Shown piece by piece: positions 42,996-52,123 of a DNA stretch of 64,000 bases. Both the position numbers and the translations under genes were made by a program. The stretch's first letter is position 1, and every line of letters begins with the position of its first letter. The stretch is taken from assembly GCF_019801965.1 (NCBI RefSeq), contig NZ_JAHVIA010000001.1, forward strand, positions 1-64,000. Direction: 5' to 3'. This DNA comes from Salipiger bermudensis. Lineage in GTDB: Bacteria; Pseudomonadota; Alphaproteobacteria; Rhodobacterales; Rhodobacteraceae. A model generated the notes under the pieces. The model was not told the DNA's origin, did no database searches, and was given only the letters and a program-made list of their open reading frames with translations.

Positions 42996-43967
42996 TCAGT
43001 CCGACGGGAACACCCTGGCCCAGTCCTGCGCCATGTCGACGATAGTCCAGCCGCGCCCCGGCCCCTCGTCGAGGCCGCGATTGAGCGTGCCGATATGGCC
43101 CTCGCGATCATAGGCAAACTCGCGCTCGGCATCGGTGTGATGGATCAGCATCCCGAAGCGTGCGCCGTCGCCGCCCGTGGTGTATTCGAGCATGGCGAAA
43201 TCGCCGTCCGAATTGCCGGCAGAGAAGATCGGGCGCTGGCCGATATGGCGGATGATGCCCACCGGCTTGCCTTCCTTGTCGTCGACGAAGGTGATGCCGC
43301 CGTCCTTGCTGAGCTGCGGCACGCCGTCGACCACCGCGTAGCTGGTGCTGCCCTCGGTGCCGACCACCTGCCAAGGCGGGATGCCGTAGGCCTCGTCGGC
43401 ATAGGCGCGGATGAAATCGATACCGCCGCCGGAGACGATGTAGGTGGTGAAGCCCTCGTCGCGCAGGTAGCTCAGCAGCTCGAGCATCGGCTGATAGACC
43501 ATCTCGGCATAGGGAATGCCGGTGGTGGGGTGGGTCGCGGTGGTCAGCCAGTCATAGGCGTCGGCCTGGAACGCATCGACGGTGGTGTTGGCATGCGAGA
43601 CGTTGATCACCTCCAGAAGCCCGTCGAGGCCATTGGCCATGACGGTCTCCATGTCGCCCTCCGCGGCGGCCTTCAGCACGTCGGTGCTCAGGATCGCGGG
43701 ATCCTCGGCGGCCTTCTCCTTCAGCACGTCGAAGGCATAGAGCGCCTGGAAATAGACCGGCTGCTCGGTCCAGAGACAGCCATCGTTGTCAAAGGTCGCG
43801 ATGCGGTCCCTCTCGGGCACGAAGGTCTCCGAGGCCGGGTCGGTCACACTCTCGACGAACTCGATGATGCTGGCCTTGGCGCCGGTGTCGTTCCACGAGG
43901 GAAGCGGGTCGGCAAGGGCTGCGAGCGGCAGCGTCGCCATGGCGGTCGCCATGGATAACATGCGCAT
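42996..43967 (-). CDS. Exported HAD-superfamily phosphatase
   Basis: A 323-aa HAD hydrolase with a signal peptide (MLSMATAMATLPLAALA, cleaved before DPLPSW). Motif I is TFDNDGCLW, with the nucleophile Asp60 and acid/base Asp62; motif II lies in YIVSGGGIDFIR; motif IV is FSAGNSDGDFAMLEY. The cap region includes a conserved NGLDGLLEVINV stretch. It probably dephosphorylates a small molecule in the periplasm. It lies 145 bp downstream of the arylsulfatase gene on the same strand, so the two may scavenge phosphate and sulfate from organic esters. Substrate unknown. Confidence 0.85.
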   Translation of the reverse strand: MRMLSMATAMATLPLAALADPLPSWNDTGAKASIIEFVESVTDPASETFVPERDRIATFDNDGCLWTEQPVYFQALYAFDVLKEKAAEDPAILSTDVLKAAAEGDMETVMANGLDGLLEVINVSHANTTVDAFQADAYDWLTTATHPTTGIPYAEMVYQPMLELLSYLRDEGFTTYIVSGGGIDFIRAYADEAYGIPPWQVVGTEGSTSYAVVDGVPQLSKDGGITFVDDKEGKPVGIIRHIGQRPIFSAGNSDGDFAMLEYTTGGDGARFGMLIHHTDAEREFAYDREGHIGTLNRGLDEGPGRGWTIVDMAQDWARVFPSD

Positions 43968-44073
43968 CTTGAAACTCCCTTGAAAGGCAGGGGCACGCTT
44001 GCAGCGGCGGGAGCAGAACGGAGCGGTTCCAGCGCCGCGACGCGTGTCGGCCCCGGCTGAGGACTGGGGAAAT

Positions 44074-44101
44074 GCGGCCGGCCCGGGTGCGGGCCGGCCG
44101 C
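44074..44101 (-). terminator. Perfect 12-bp hairpin after the arylsulfatase gene
   Basis: GCGGCCGGCCCG and CGGGCCGGCCGC with a 4-base loop, 11 bp past the sulfatase stop. In the direction of transcription it is followed by ATTTCC rather than a long U-run, so termination may be partial, letting some transcription reach the HAD gene. Confidence 0.65.
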
Positions 44102-44112
44102 GAAGGCCGGGC

Positions 44113-45702
44113 TTACTGCGAGCCGGTCGGCTGCGAGAGCTTTTCCATGACCTTGTCGAGGCTGAAGGACGCCGCCTCCTGCCGTGGCGGGTACTCCTGG
44201 AAGGTCGCGAGGAAGTTTCCGACGTAGCGCTGCGCCGGCACCAGCATGTAGGCGCGGTCGAACATCCAGTCGTAATAGGTGTTCGACGTCCGGTAGGCGC
44301 GCTCGTAGGGATCGCGGCGCAGGTTGAAGACCAGCGGCGTGCGTAGCGGCGTCAGCGGCTCCATCCAGGCGCGCAGCGTGCCCCAGGCCTTCTGCTCGAG
44401 GAAGGTGATCTTCCAGTCGTTCCAGCGCAGCGCCGCGAGGTCGCCATCGTCGGTGAAGTAGAAGATCTCGTCACGCGGGCTCTCGGTGCTCTCGCCGGTC
44501 AAGAGCGGCAGGATGTTGTAGCCGTCGAGATGGACTTTGTAGTCGCGCCCGCCGCCGACCTCGGCCACCGACACGCCCTCGAGCAGGTCTTCCTTGACCG
44601 TCTCGTTGCCGGCGATGGCGAGGAATGTCGGGAACCAATCCATGTGGTGCACGATCTCGTTGGAGACCGAGCCGGGCTCGACCTTGCCCGGCCAGCGCAC
44701 CATGGCCGGCACCCGCCAGCCGCCTTCCCACTGGGTGTTCTTCTCGCCCCAGAACGGTGTCATCGCGGCGTCGGGCCAAGTGTTCATGTGCGGGCCGTTG
44801 TCGGTCGAGTAGAACACGATGGTGTTGTCGGCGATGCCCAGCTCGTCGACCTTGTCGAGCAACTGGCCCACGTTCATGTCGTGCTGCAGCATACCGGCGG
44901 AATACTCGTCGAGATGGCGCCCGGCCATTTCGTCCGCCTGCGCGCGCACGTCGTCCGGCACGTGGGTCCGCGCATGCATGCGCGTGCCGTTCCACCAGAC
45001 GAACCACGGCACGCCCGCGTCCTCCTGGCGCTGGATGAAGTCGATGGCCGCGGCCACGGTTTCATCGTCGACGGTCTCCATGCGCTGACGGGTGAGCGGC
45101 CCGGTGTCCTCGATCTCGCCATCGGCGTAGGAATGCAGCACGCCGCGCGGTCCGAAGGTCTCGCGGAAGGTGCTGCCGTCGGGCATAACCATATCACCCG
45201 GATAGTCTTCATGTTCCGGTTCTTCCTCGGCATTGAGGTGATAGAGGTTGCCCATGAACTCGTCGAAGCCGTGATTTGTCGGCAGGTGCTCGTCGCGGTC
45301 GCCAAGGTGGTTCTTGCCGAACTGGCCGGTGGCGTAGCCTTCGGCCTTCAGCATGCCCGCGATGGTCGGATCCTCGATCTGCATGCCCTCCTCGGCGCCG
45401 GGCAGGCCGACCTTCGACAGGCCGGTGCGGAACACCGATTGGCCCATGATGAAAGAGGAACGGCCGGCGGTGCAGGATTGCTCGGCATAGTAATCGGTGA
45501 AGATCATGCCCTCGTCCGCGATGCGGTCGATGTTCGGTGTCTGATAGCCCATCAGACCCATGGTGTAGGCCGAGATGTTGGACTGGCCGACATCGTCGCC
45601 CCAGATCACCAGGATATTGGGTTTGGCGGCGTCGCTATCCTGCGAGAAGGCCATCGTCGCGGAAGCAAGGGTGATAATGGTCGCGTAGGAAAATCTCATC
45701 AT
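44113..45702 (-). CDS. Arylsulfatase (Cys-type, exported)
   Basis: A 529-aa sulfatase with a signal peptide ending near MAFSQDS. Metal ligands NILVIWGDDVGQ (Asp36 and Asp37) and the modification motif CTAGR (Cys77 to Arg81), whose Cys is converted to formylglycine. Then GKNHLGDRDEHLPTNHG, the FYSTDNGPHMN metal site, and WEGGWRVPAMVRWPGKV. It hydrolyses a sulfate ester in the periplasm. Cys-type sulfatases need a formylglycine-generating enzyme, not seen in the window. The start at 45702 is chosen for the signal peptide and GGAG upstream; a 25-residue extension to 45777 is possible but lacks a leader. Two adjacent ATGs leave 1-codon uncertainty. Confidence 0.88.
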   Translation of the reverse strand: MMRFSYATIITLASATMAFSQDSDAAKPNILVIWGDDVGQSNISAYTMGLMGYQTPNIDRIADEGMIFTDYYAEQSCTAGRSSFIMGQSVFRTGLSKVGLPGAEEGMQIEDPTIAGMLKAEGYATGQFGKNHLGDRDEHLPTNHGFDEFMGNLYHLNAEEEPEHEDYPGDMVMPDGSTFRETFGPRGVLHSYADGEIEDTGPLTRQRMETVDDETVAAAIDFIQRQEDAGVPWFVWWNGTRMHARTHVPDDVRAQADEMAGRHLDEYSAGMLQHDMNVGQLLDKVDELGIADNTIVFYSTDNGPHMNTWPDAAMTPFWGEKNTQWEGGWRVPAMVRWPGKVEPGSVSNEIVHHMDWFPTFLAIAGNETVKEDLLEGVSVAEVGGGRDYKVHLDGYNILPLLTGESTESPRDEIFYFTDDGDLAALRWNDWKITFLEQKAWGTLRAWMEPLTPLRTPLVFNLRRDPYERAYRTSNTYYDWMFDRAYMLVPAQRYVGNFLATFQEYPPRQEAASFSLDKVMEKLSQPTGSQ

Positions 45703-46035
45703 GGAATCGTCTCCAGATTTCAAAGATGAGTGAAGGTTAACCCAACGTAAAAGTGAGGAGGGATTTTTTTCCATCACAGGTGGATCTTTTTCGCTTGCCC
45801 TTGCAATCTAAAGGAGATTTCGGCCCGACAGCCTTTTGACAGCGGCTCTCAAGAAGGACCGTCGCGCCCCGTTTCATGGCCGCTGCTGCTTGCCTCCGCC
45901 GCCGCCCCCGGCCCGCTGCGCCAAGCCCGTCCACCGCGGCTCAGGCCCTGCACCCGCGCCGCGGCTTCTGCGGCGGTTCTCCGCCCTGACCGGCCTGTCA
46001 CGCGGCCCCGTCCGGCCCGCCCATGGCGGTCCGCA
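45703..46035. other. Intergenic region upstream of the arylsulfatase gene
   Basis: 333 bp. The half next to the sulfatase (to about 45830) is AT-richer, with runs of T at 45764-45770 and 45786-45790 on the plus strand, and should hold its promoter, though I cannot name the boxes. The rest is proline-codon-rich GC sequence without gene-like features. It is also the region downstream of the HDAC-family gene, which is transcribed towards it, but I see no clear terminator. Confidence 0.45.
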
Positions 46036-47058
46036 TCAAGTACCCTGAAAGCCGCTCAGCGTGCGCGTGAGGTTGGCCCCAAGCGAGGCGCTCAGGTAGC
46101 CCCCCTCCTGTACGAAGAGGGTCGGCAGGCCGGTGCGGGCGATGGCGGCACCGATGCGCGCGAAGCCGTCCTGCGTCACCGCGAACCCCTTGAATGGATC
46201 ATCGACCGAGGCGTCGAGCCCGAGCGCCACCACCAGCACCTCGGCGCCAAAGCTGCGGACCCGCTCGAGCGCAACCTCGAGCGCCGCGAGATAGCCCGCG
46301 TCATCGGTGCCGCGCGGCAGCGGCAGGTTGAGGTTGCAGCCCATGCCGCGCCCTTCGCCGCGCTCCTGCGCGTGGCCCCAGAAAAACGGGTAGAACCGCG
46401 CCGGATCGGCGTGCAGCGAGACGGTCAGCACGTCGTCGCGGGCGTAGAAGATACCTTGCGTGCCGTTGCCGTGATGCACGTCGACATCGACGATCGCCGG
46501 GCGCAGCCCCGCCGCGCGCAGCCGCTCGGCGGCGATGCCGGCATTGTTGAGAAAGCAGAAGCCACCGGCGAGATCGCCGAAGGCGTGGTGCCCCGGCGGG
46601 CGCGACAGCGCATAGGCGGCGCCCTCCCCGCCAGCAATCAGGTCGGCCCCGGCGATGGCGCTCTGCGCCGACCAATAGGCCGCCTCGAAGGTGTGCTCGG
46701 CGATCGGACAGGCGGTGTCGGCCTGGTGGTAGCCGGCCTGCCCGATGGCGGATTTGGGATAGCCGTCGCTGCGGTTGGCGGGGTGGATGTTGGGGATCAC
46801 CTCGGGGCCGGCATCGGGGATGCGCTGCCAGCGGGTGTAGATGCTGCGCAGGAAGGCCAGGTATTCGGCCGAGTGCAGCGCCGCGATGGGGCCGAGCCCG
46901 GCATCCCGGGGCGCCTCAAAGGAGCAGCCGGCGTCTTCGGCGGCGGCTTTCAGGACCTCGATGCGGCGCGGCTCTTCCGGGCTGGGATAGAGCTTGCCGT
47001 TGGCCATGAAATGCTGCGGGTCGTGGCGCGCCTGGCGGGGATCGAGATAGGCTTTCAT
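46036..47058 (-). CDS. Histone-deacetylase-family amidohydrolase, acetylpolyamine type
   Basis: A 340-aa zinc deacetylase of the arginase/HDAC fold, closest in layout to bacterial acetylpolyamine amidohydrolase (start MKAYLDPRQARHDP, with a long insert around residues 80-115). Active site: RPPGHHAFGD (His157 and His158), zinc ligands Asp193 and His195 in IVDVDVHHGNGTQ, and Asp in VALGLDASVDDP. A C-terminal Gly-Gly-Tyr (FVQEGGYL) completes the site. It removes acetyl groups from polyamines or related amines. Neighbours are a GNAT acetyltransferase, a BKACE-type enzyme, an aminotransferase and a Pot-type importer, all suggesting amine catabolism. Confidence 0.88.
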   Translation of the reverse strand: MKAYLDPRQARHDPQHFMANGKLYPSPEEPRRIEVLKAAAEDAGCSFEAPRDAGLGPIAALHSAEYLAFLRSIYTRWQRIPDAGPEVIPNIHPANRSDGYPKSAIGQAGYHQADTACPIAEHTFEAAYWSAQSAIAGADLIAGGEGAAYALSRPPGHHAFGDLAGGFCFLNNAGIAAERLRAAGLRPAIVDVDVHHGNGTQGIFYARDDVLTVSLHADPARFYPFFWGHAQERGEGRGMGCNLNLPLPRGTDDAGYLAALEVALERVRSFGAEVLVVALGLDASVDDPFKGFAVTQDGFARIGAAIARTGLPTLFVQEGGYLSASLGANLTRTLSGFQGT

Positions 47059-47534
47059 CGGGTGTCCTTCAGGGCCGTGCAGCCCGCTTCATCGAGATGC
47101 ATCTCGGTCTGTGCCTCGGCCGGGGTGAAGCCCAGCCGTTCGTAGAACGCGCGGGCGCGCGGCGTCGCGTGGTAGACGTTGAGCTTCATTCGCCCCGCCC
47201 CCCAGCAGGCCTGCGCATCGCGCAGCACCGCCGCCAGCAGCCGCGGGCCGAGCCCCGACCCACGCAGTGCGGCATCGACCCAGAGGTCGGAGACATAGAC
47301 CACCACGCCGCCGCGCGAGGTCGAGAAGCTCGGCGAGTAGAGGGCAACGCCGTGCGTCGTCTCGCCGTCGCTGGCGAGCACGGCGCGAAACGCCGGGTGC
47401 GCTCCGAAGCCCGCGCGGCGCAGATCACCTTCGCCGGCGCGGTGCGTGTCGCCGAGAACCTGCGAGAGCCGCGCAAGGGCAGCGTGCAGGCGCGGCACAT
47501 CGGCCTCGAGGGCCACGTCGAAGCGCAGGGTCAT
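47055..47534 (-). CDS. GNAT-family N-acetyltransferase
   Basis: A 159-aa GNAT acetyltransferase. The acetyl-CoA site is VYVSDLWVDAALRGSGLGPRLLAAV in two adjoining pieces (beta-4 strand and the R/Q-x-x-G-x-G/A loop), followed by MKLNVYHATPRARAFYERLGF. It overlaps the deacetylase start and the BKACE stop by four bases each. It may acetylate an amine intermediate that the neighbouring deacetylase later frees, or protect the cell from an amine. Start at 47534; a long extension in the same frame is shadow of the next gene. Confidence 0.87.
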   Translation of the reverse strand: MTLRFDVALEADVPRLHAALARLSQVLGDTHRAGEGDLRRAGFGAHPAFRAVLASDGETTHGVALYSPSFSTSRGGVVVYVSDLWVDAALRGSGLGPRLLAAVLRDAQACWGAGRMKLNVYHATPRARAFYERLGFTPAEAQTEMHLDEAGCTALKDTR

Positions 47535-48457
47535 ATCGCCGTCCTGTCGGCGCCCTTGAGGCCCAGCATGGCGCGCGCCTCGTCGGGGGTGGCGGGCTCG
47601 CGGCCGAGTTCCTCGACGATGCGGCGGATCTTGGCGACCTGCTCGGCGTTGGAGCGTGCAAGCGTGCCGCGCGAGATGGTCAGGCTGTCTTCCAGCCCGA
47701 CCCGCACATGCCCGCCCATCGCCGCGGCCATGCTGGCCAGCGGCATCTGGTGCCGCCCGGCGGCCAGCACCGAGAATTGGTAACCATCCCCGAAGAGCTT
47801 GTCGGCGATGCGCTTCATGTGGTCGAGGTTCTCCGGGTCCGGCCCAATCCCGCCCAGCACGCCGAAAACGAACTGCAGGAAGATCGGCCCCTGCACCAGC
47901 CCGCGATCGACGAAATGGCGCAGCATGTAGAGATGGCCCACATCGTAGCATTCGAACTCGAACCGGGCGCCGCGCTTCTCGCCCATCTCGGTCAACACAT
48001 GGGCGATGTCGCGCGGGGTGTTCTTGAAGATCAGGTCGTCGGAGCCCTCGAGGAAGGGCTGCTCCCAGTCGTGCTGCCAGTCGCTGATCCGCGCCGCCAT
48101 CGGGTAGAGCGCGAAGTTCATAGAGCCCATGTTGAGCGAGCACATCTCCGGCTCCGCCGCCTTGGGCGCCGCGAGACGCTCTTCCAGCGTCATCACCGCG
48201 CTGCCGCCGGTGGTGAGGTTGAGCACCGCGCCGGTGCCCTGCTTGAGGCGCGGCAGGAAGGCGTTGAAATGCGCGGGGCTGGCGGAGGGCCTGCCGGTTT
48301 CGGGGTCACGCGCGTGCAGGTGCAGGATCGCGGCGCCGGCCTCGGCGGCCGCTAGCCCCTGCTCGACGATCTCCTCGGCGGTGACCGGCAGGTGCGGCGA
48401 CATGCTGGGGGTATGGATCGAGCCGGTGAGCGCGCAGGTGATCAGGATCTTCGACAT
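47531..48457 (-). CDS. BKACE-family beta-keto acid cleavage enzyme
   Basis: A 308-aa enzyme of the DUF849/BKACE family (founder: 3-keto-5-aminohexanoate cleavage enzyme Kce), which condenses a beta-keto acid with acetyl-CoA to give acetoacetate and a CoA ester. Zinc ligands HLHARDP (His46, His48). Family blocks: ITCALTGSIHTPSMSPHLP, NTPRDIAHVLTEMGEKRGARF (in part), FECYDVGHLYMLRHF, and AAMGGHVRVGLEDSLTISRG. The substrate side chain is not readable. With the aminotransferase upstream it may cleave an amino-beta-keto acid made by transamination. Confidence 0.88.
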   Translation of the reverse strand: MSKILITCALTGSIHTPSMSPHLPVTAEEIVEQGLAAAEAGAAILHLHARDPETGRPSASPAHFNAFLPRLKQGTGAVLNLTTGGSAVMTLEERLAAPKAAEPEMCSLNMGSMNFALYPMAARISDWQHDWEQPFLEGSDDLIFKNTPRDIAHVLTEMGEKRGARFEFECYDVGHLYMLRHFVDRGLVQGPIFLQFVFGVLGGIGPDPENLDHMKRIADKLFGDGYQFSVLAAGRHQMPLASMAAAMGGHVRVGLEDSLTISRGTLARSNAEQVAKIRRIVEELGREPATPDEARAMLGLKGADRTAI

Positions 48458-49795
48458 TCACACCACCTCGTCCAGCGCCGGCAACTCGGCGCGAAACTGC
48501 GTCAGAGACAGGTCTAGCCCGTCGATGATCTCGTCGAGGTGGGTCTCGGTGAGGATCAGCGGCGGGCAGACGAGGATATGGTCGCCCTCGATGCCGTCGC
48601 GGGTGCGGCGGGAATAGACGATGAGCCCGTTGTCATAGGCGATCTGCACGAAGCGGTCGAAGGCGCGCAGCTCCTTCGGCAGCGGCGTCTTCCTCACCGG
48701 GTCCGACATGAACTCGAAGGCGGTCAGCAGCCCCTTGCCGCGCACGTCACCGATGATCTCATGCTTTTGCGCCAGCGCCGAGAGCCGCGCGAGGAGCGTC
48801 TCGCCCATGCGGGCGGCGTTGGCCACGAGGCCCTGCCTGTCGATCTCGTCCAGCACCGCGGCCCCGGCGGCGCAGGCCAGCGGGTTGCCGGCATAGGTGA
48901 AGCCATGCGCGAAGCCGCCCTGGCTCAGCACCGGCTCGACCATCCAGTCCGGCGCGACGATGCCACCCAGCGGCGCGTAGCCGGCGGCAAAGCCCTTCGA
49001 GAGCACCACGATGTCGGGCCGGGTGTTCCAGTGTTCGCAGCCCAGGAAGGCGCCTGTGCGCCCGGCGCCGGTCATCACCTCGTCCATGATCAGGAGCACG
49101 CCGTAGCGGTCGCAGATCTCGCGGATGCGCGCCATGTAGCCCTCTGGCGGCACCAGCGCCCCGGTCGAGGCGCCGCCCACCGGCTCGAGGATGAAGGCCA
49201 GGACGCTCTCCGGCCCCTCGGCCTCGATCTGCGCCGCGAGCATGTCGGCGTAGTGCGTGCCGGTGGCCGGGTCGGACGGGTCGAGCCCGTCGAGATAGGC
49301 GCGCGGCGCGGGCACCTTGGGCATCTCGCGCATCATCGGCGCGAAGGGGTCGGTGAGCGAGCGGTAGCCGGTAACCGCCAGCGCGCCCAGCGTGCAGCCA
49401 TGGTAGGAGGGGCTGCGCGAGATCACCTTCCAGCGGCTGCCCTGCCCGACCGAGACGGCATATTGCCGCGCCAGCTTCATGGCGCTCTCGATGGCCTCCG
49501 AGCCGCCCGAGACGAAGAACACCTTGGTCAGCCCCTCGGGCATCTTCTCGACGGTCTTGGCGGCGAGGCGCTCGCTGGCCTCGGTCTCGAAATGCAGCCG
49601 GTAGCCAAAGGTCGCGCGCTCCATCTGGACCCGCATCGCCTCGAGCACCGTGGCGTTGCCGTGGCCGATATTGCAGACCATCGCCCCCGAAGAGCCGTCG
49701 AGATAGCGCTTGCCGTCGGTGTCCCACATGTAGACGCCGCGGGCCTGGTCGAGCATCGGCTTGCGGCCGTGCCCCTGGTAGAAAAGGTGGCTCAT
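48458..49795 (-). CDS. Class III PLP aminotransferase
   Basis: A 445-aa omega/beta-amino-acid-type aminotransferase. Family features: GHGRKPMLDQARGVYMWDTDG, SGAMVCNIGHGN, FFVSGGSEAIESAMKLAR, the conserved Asp238 in LLIMDEVMTGAGRTG, the PLP-bearing Lys267 in VVLSKGFAAGYAPLGG, and GFTYAGNPLACAAG. Substrates in this group include beta-alanine, putrescine, GABA and taurine. It stands between the Pot-type ABC importer and the BKACE enzyme. One base separates its stop from the BKACE start, and its ATG overlaps the ATPase stop by four bases. Confidence 0.9.
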   Translation of the reverse strand: MSHLFYQGHGRKPMLDQARGVYMWDTDGKRYLDGSSGAMVCNIGHGNATVLEAMRVQMERATFGYRLHFETEASERLAAKTVEKMPEGLTKVFFVSGGSEAIESAMKLARQYAVSVGQGSRWKVISRSPSYHGCTLGALAVTGYRSLTDPFAPMMREMPKVPAPRAYLDGLDPSDPATGTHYADMLAAQIEAEGPESVLAFILEPVGGASTGALVPPEGYMARIREICDRYGVLLIMDEVMTGAGRTGAFLGCEHWNTRPDIVVLSKGFAAGYAPLGGIVAPDWMVEPVLSQGGFAHGFTYAGNPLACAAGAAVLDEIDRQGLVANAARMGETLLARLSALAQKHEIIGDVRGKGLLTAFEFMSDPVRKTPLPKELRAFDRFVQIAYDNGLIVYSRRTRDGIEGDHILVCPPLILTETHLDEIIDGLDLSLTQFRAELPALDEVV

Positions 49796-50877
49796 TTTGC
49801 CTCCGTTGGAAGGGCCGAGGCGTCCTTGGCGAAGAAACCGACCCGAACCTCGGCGCCCTGTTCGAAGGGTCTGTCGTCGATCATGTTGATGGCCTGGAGC
49901 TGGCGCCCGCCGACGCGCAGGAAATAGCGGACGGTCTGGCCCTGGTAGTCCACCGTCTCGACCGTCGCCGGCGCGGTGAGCATGCCCTCTCCGGCCTCGT
50001 CCGGGTGCAGCACGCGCAGCTTCTCGGCCCTGAGCACGAGCTGCGCCAGCCCCTGCCCGCCCAGCCGCTCGGCCTTCTGCGCCGGGATCGTGACGGCGCC
50101 GAAGGGCGCCACCTCGAGCGACGCTCCCTGCGGGCCGAGCGCGGTGCAGGACGCCGGCAGCATGTTGGAGGCGCCGAGGAAGTTGGCCACGAACTCGGAG
50201 GCCGGGTTGTTGTAGACCTCCTCGGGCGATCCCATCTGCTCGATGCGACCGGCGCTCATCACGACGATCTGGTCCGACATGGCGAGCGCCTCGGACTGGT
50301 CGTGGGTGACGAAGACCGTCGTCACACCGATCTTTTCCTGGATGCGCTTTAGCTCGACCCGCATGTCCTCGCGCAGGTTGGCATCGAGCGCCGAGAGCGG
50401 CTCGTCGAGCAGCAGCACGTCGGGCTCGATGACGATGGCGCGGGCCAGCGCGATGCGCTGCTGCTGGCCGCCGGAGAGCTCCTTGGGATAGCGCTCGCCG
50501 ACATGCGGAAGCTGCACGAGCTCGAGCGCGGCCTGCACACGGGCTGGGATCTCGGCCTTGGGCACGTCGCGATATTTCAGGCCGAAGGCGACGTTCTCGG
50601 CCACGGTCTTGTGCGGGAAGAGCGCGTAGTTCTGGAACACGATGCCAAGGTTGCGCTTGTGGATCGGCACGTCGTTGACCCGCGTGCCGCCGATCAGGAT
50701 CTCGCCCTCGCTCGGGTCGAGAAGCCCTGCGATCATCCGCAGGTTGGTGGTCTTGCCGCAGCCCGAGGGGCCCAGCAGGGTGACGAAGGCGCCATCCGGG
50801 ATCTCGAGGTTGATCTGGTGAACCGCGGTGAACTTGTGAAAGCGTTTCACCACGTTTCGGAGGGTGACGGAGCTCAT
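49792..50877 (-). CDS. ABC transporter ATP-binding protein (PotA-like)
   Basis: A 361-aa ABC ATPase with a C-terminal TOBE domain, like PotA. Walker A GPSGCGKTT (residues 36-44), Q-loop VFQNYALFPHKTV, signature LSGGQQQRIALARAI, Walker B LLLDEPLSALD, switch TVFVTHDQSEALAMS. TOBE portion near residues 280-350. It powers uptake through the permeases at 52124 and 52909. Start at 50877 by alignment to the family. A hairpin precedes it downstream of the binding-protein gene. Confidence 0.92.
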   Translation of the reverse strand: MSSVTLRNVVKRFHKFTAVHQINLEIPDGAFVTLLGPSGCGKTTNLRMIAGLLDPSEGEILIGGTRVNDVPIHKRNLGIVFQNYALFPHKTVAENVAFGLKYRDVPKAEIPARVQAALELVQLPHVGERYPKELSGGQQQRIALARAIVIEPDVLLLDEPLSALDANLREDMRVELKRIQEKIGVTTVFVTHDQSEALAMSDQIVVMSAGRIEQMGSPEEVYNNPASEFVANFLGASNMLPASCTALGPQGASLEVAPFGAVTIPAQKAERLGGQGLAQLVLRAEKLRVLHPDEAGEGMLTAPATVETVDYQGQTVRYFLRVGGRQLQAINMIDDRPFEQGAEVRVGFFAKDASALPTEAK

Positions 50878-50909
50878 GCGCAAACGTCCTGAGTGGGAGA
50901 AATCAAGCT

Positions 50910-50934
50910 GGCGGGGGCGGCACGCGCCCCCGCC
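50910..50934 (-). terminator. Intercistronic hairpin between binding protein and ATPase genes
   Basis: A perfect 10-bp stem (GGCGGGGGCG with CGCCCCCGCC) and 5-base loop in the 65-bp gap after the binding-protein stop. No U-run. Likely a 3' stabiliser or partial terminator to raise binding-protein level. Confidence 0.65.
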
Positions 50935-50942
50935 GTGGTGGC

Positions 50943-52088
50943 TCAGTAGCCCTTCTGGACGCGGCCGAAGGTCTTCGACCACTCCGCCTCGTTGCCGTTC
51001 CAGTAGGTCGGATCGGCGAAGGTCAGCCCCTCGAGCGTGCCGCTCGGATCGAAGGCCGGCAGCGTCGGGATCTTGGCGCCGAGATCGACCTTCTGCGGGT
51101 CGAGCGCCGGCGGGTAGTTCTGCCCCTCGGCCACGGCGATCGAGGTCTCGGGGGCGAGCATGAAGTTCAGCAGCTCCTCGCAGGCCTCCATCGGCGAGCC
51201 CTTGAGCACGAAGAGACATTCCTGCCAGCCATAGCCGTTGGGTGGGTCCATGTAGCCGATGTCGTGGCCCTGCTCCTGCAGCGCGTAGATCCGGCCCGAC
51301 CAGCCCTCGGTGACGTAGATCTCTTCTTCCGCCAGCAGCGACATCAGCTCGGCACCGGAGGTCCAGTATTTCAGCGACAGGTCACGATGGGCGCGGATCG
51401 CATCCCAGACCGCCTCCATGTCGGTGGCGTTGTTCGGATCCTGCCCGGTTTGCAGCGCGCCGAACCAGATCCGAGTGCGCCAGTCGCCCCAGCCCGAGAT
51501 CTTGCCCTTCAGGGCCTCGTCGATGAGGATCTTCGCGCCCTTCTCCTGCATCTCCTCGTCGGAGATGAACTTGCGGTTATAGGCGATGCCGGTGGTGCCG
51601 TAATCGTAGGGCACGCAGGAGATCTTGCCGTCGGTGATCGGGCGGTAGACGTCGACCAGCTTCTTGATGACGTATTCGAGGTTGGGGATGTTGGCCTCGT
51701 TGAGCTCTGAGGTCAGCCCCAGCCCGGCATAGCGGGCATAGTCGAACACCCCCGACAGGTGGGCGATGTTGTATTCGCCCGGTTGGCTGGCCTTGACCCG
51801 GCTTAGATACTCGTCGCCGCCGCCGAAGGTGCCGTCGACCACCTCGATGCCGGTCTTGGCGGTGTAGGGATCGAAGGCATGCTTGCGGAACGCCTCGGAG
51901 ACCACCCCGCCCCAGCCATCGAACCGGACCTGCGTTACGTCCTGCGCCAAGGCGCGGTAGGGCGTCACCAACCCGTAGGCGGCGCCGGCCGCACCGATCA
52001 GCCCGAGGAACGAGCGGCGGTCGATGTCGCCGTTCATGTAGCGCTCGCGCAGGCGCTCGTAGCGCGTGGTGTTGTCGATCTTCGTCAT
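50943..52088 (-). CDS. Polyamine-type ABC solute-binding protein (PotD-like, Tat signal)
   Basis: A 381-aa binding protein. Its N-terminus has DIDRRSFLGLIGAAGAAYGLV with the twin Arg24-Arg25, a Tat signal, cleaved near RALAQDV. Then VRFDGWGGVVSEAFRKHAF, YTAKTGIEVVDGTFGG, LTSELNEANIPNLEYV, and VPYDYGTTGIAYNRKF. Length and motifs fit PotD/PotF. The ligand may be a polyamine, an acetylated polyamine, or another amine, as suggested by the deacetylase and aminotransferase in the same run. It is first in the minus-strand importer series only if the permeases have their own start; the order is permease B, permease C, binding protein, ATPase. Confidence 0.88.
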   Translation of the reverse strand: MTKIDNTTRYERLRERYMNGDIDRRSFLGLIGAAGAAYGLVTPYRALAQDVTQVRFDGWGGVVSEAFRKHAFDPYTAKTGIEVVDGTFGGGDEYLSRVKASQPGEYNIAHLSGVFDYARYAGLGLTSELNEANIPNLEYVIKKLVDVYRPITDGKISCVPYDYGTTGIAYNRKFISDEEMQEKGAKILIDEALKGKISGWGDWRTRIWFGALQTGQDPNNATDMEAVWDAIRAHRDLSLKYWTSGAELMSLLAEEEIYVTEGWSGRIYALQEQGHDIGYMDPPNGYGWQECLFVLKGSPMEACEELLNFMLAPETSIAVAEGQNYPPALDPQKVDLGAKIPTLPAFDPSGTLEGLTFADPTYWNGNEAEWSKTFGRVQKGY

Positions 52089-52123
52089 GTCTCTCTCCTT
52101 GTTGGTCAGTCTGCGTCGCGGCT

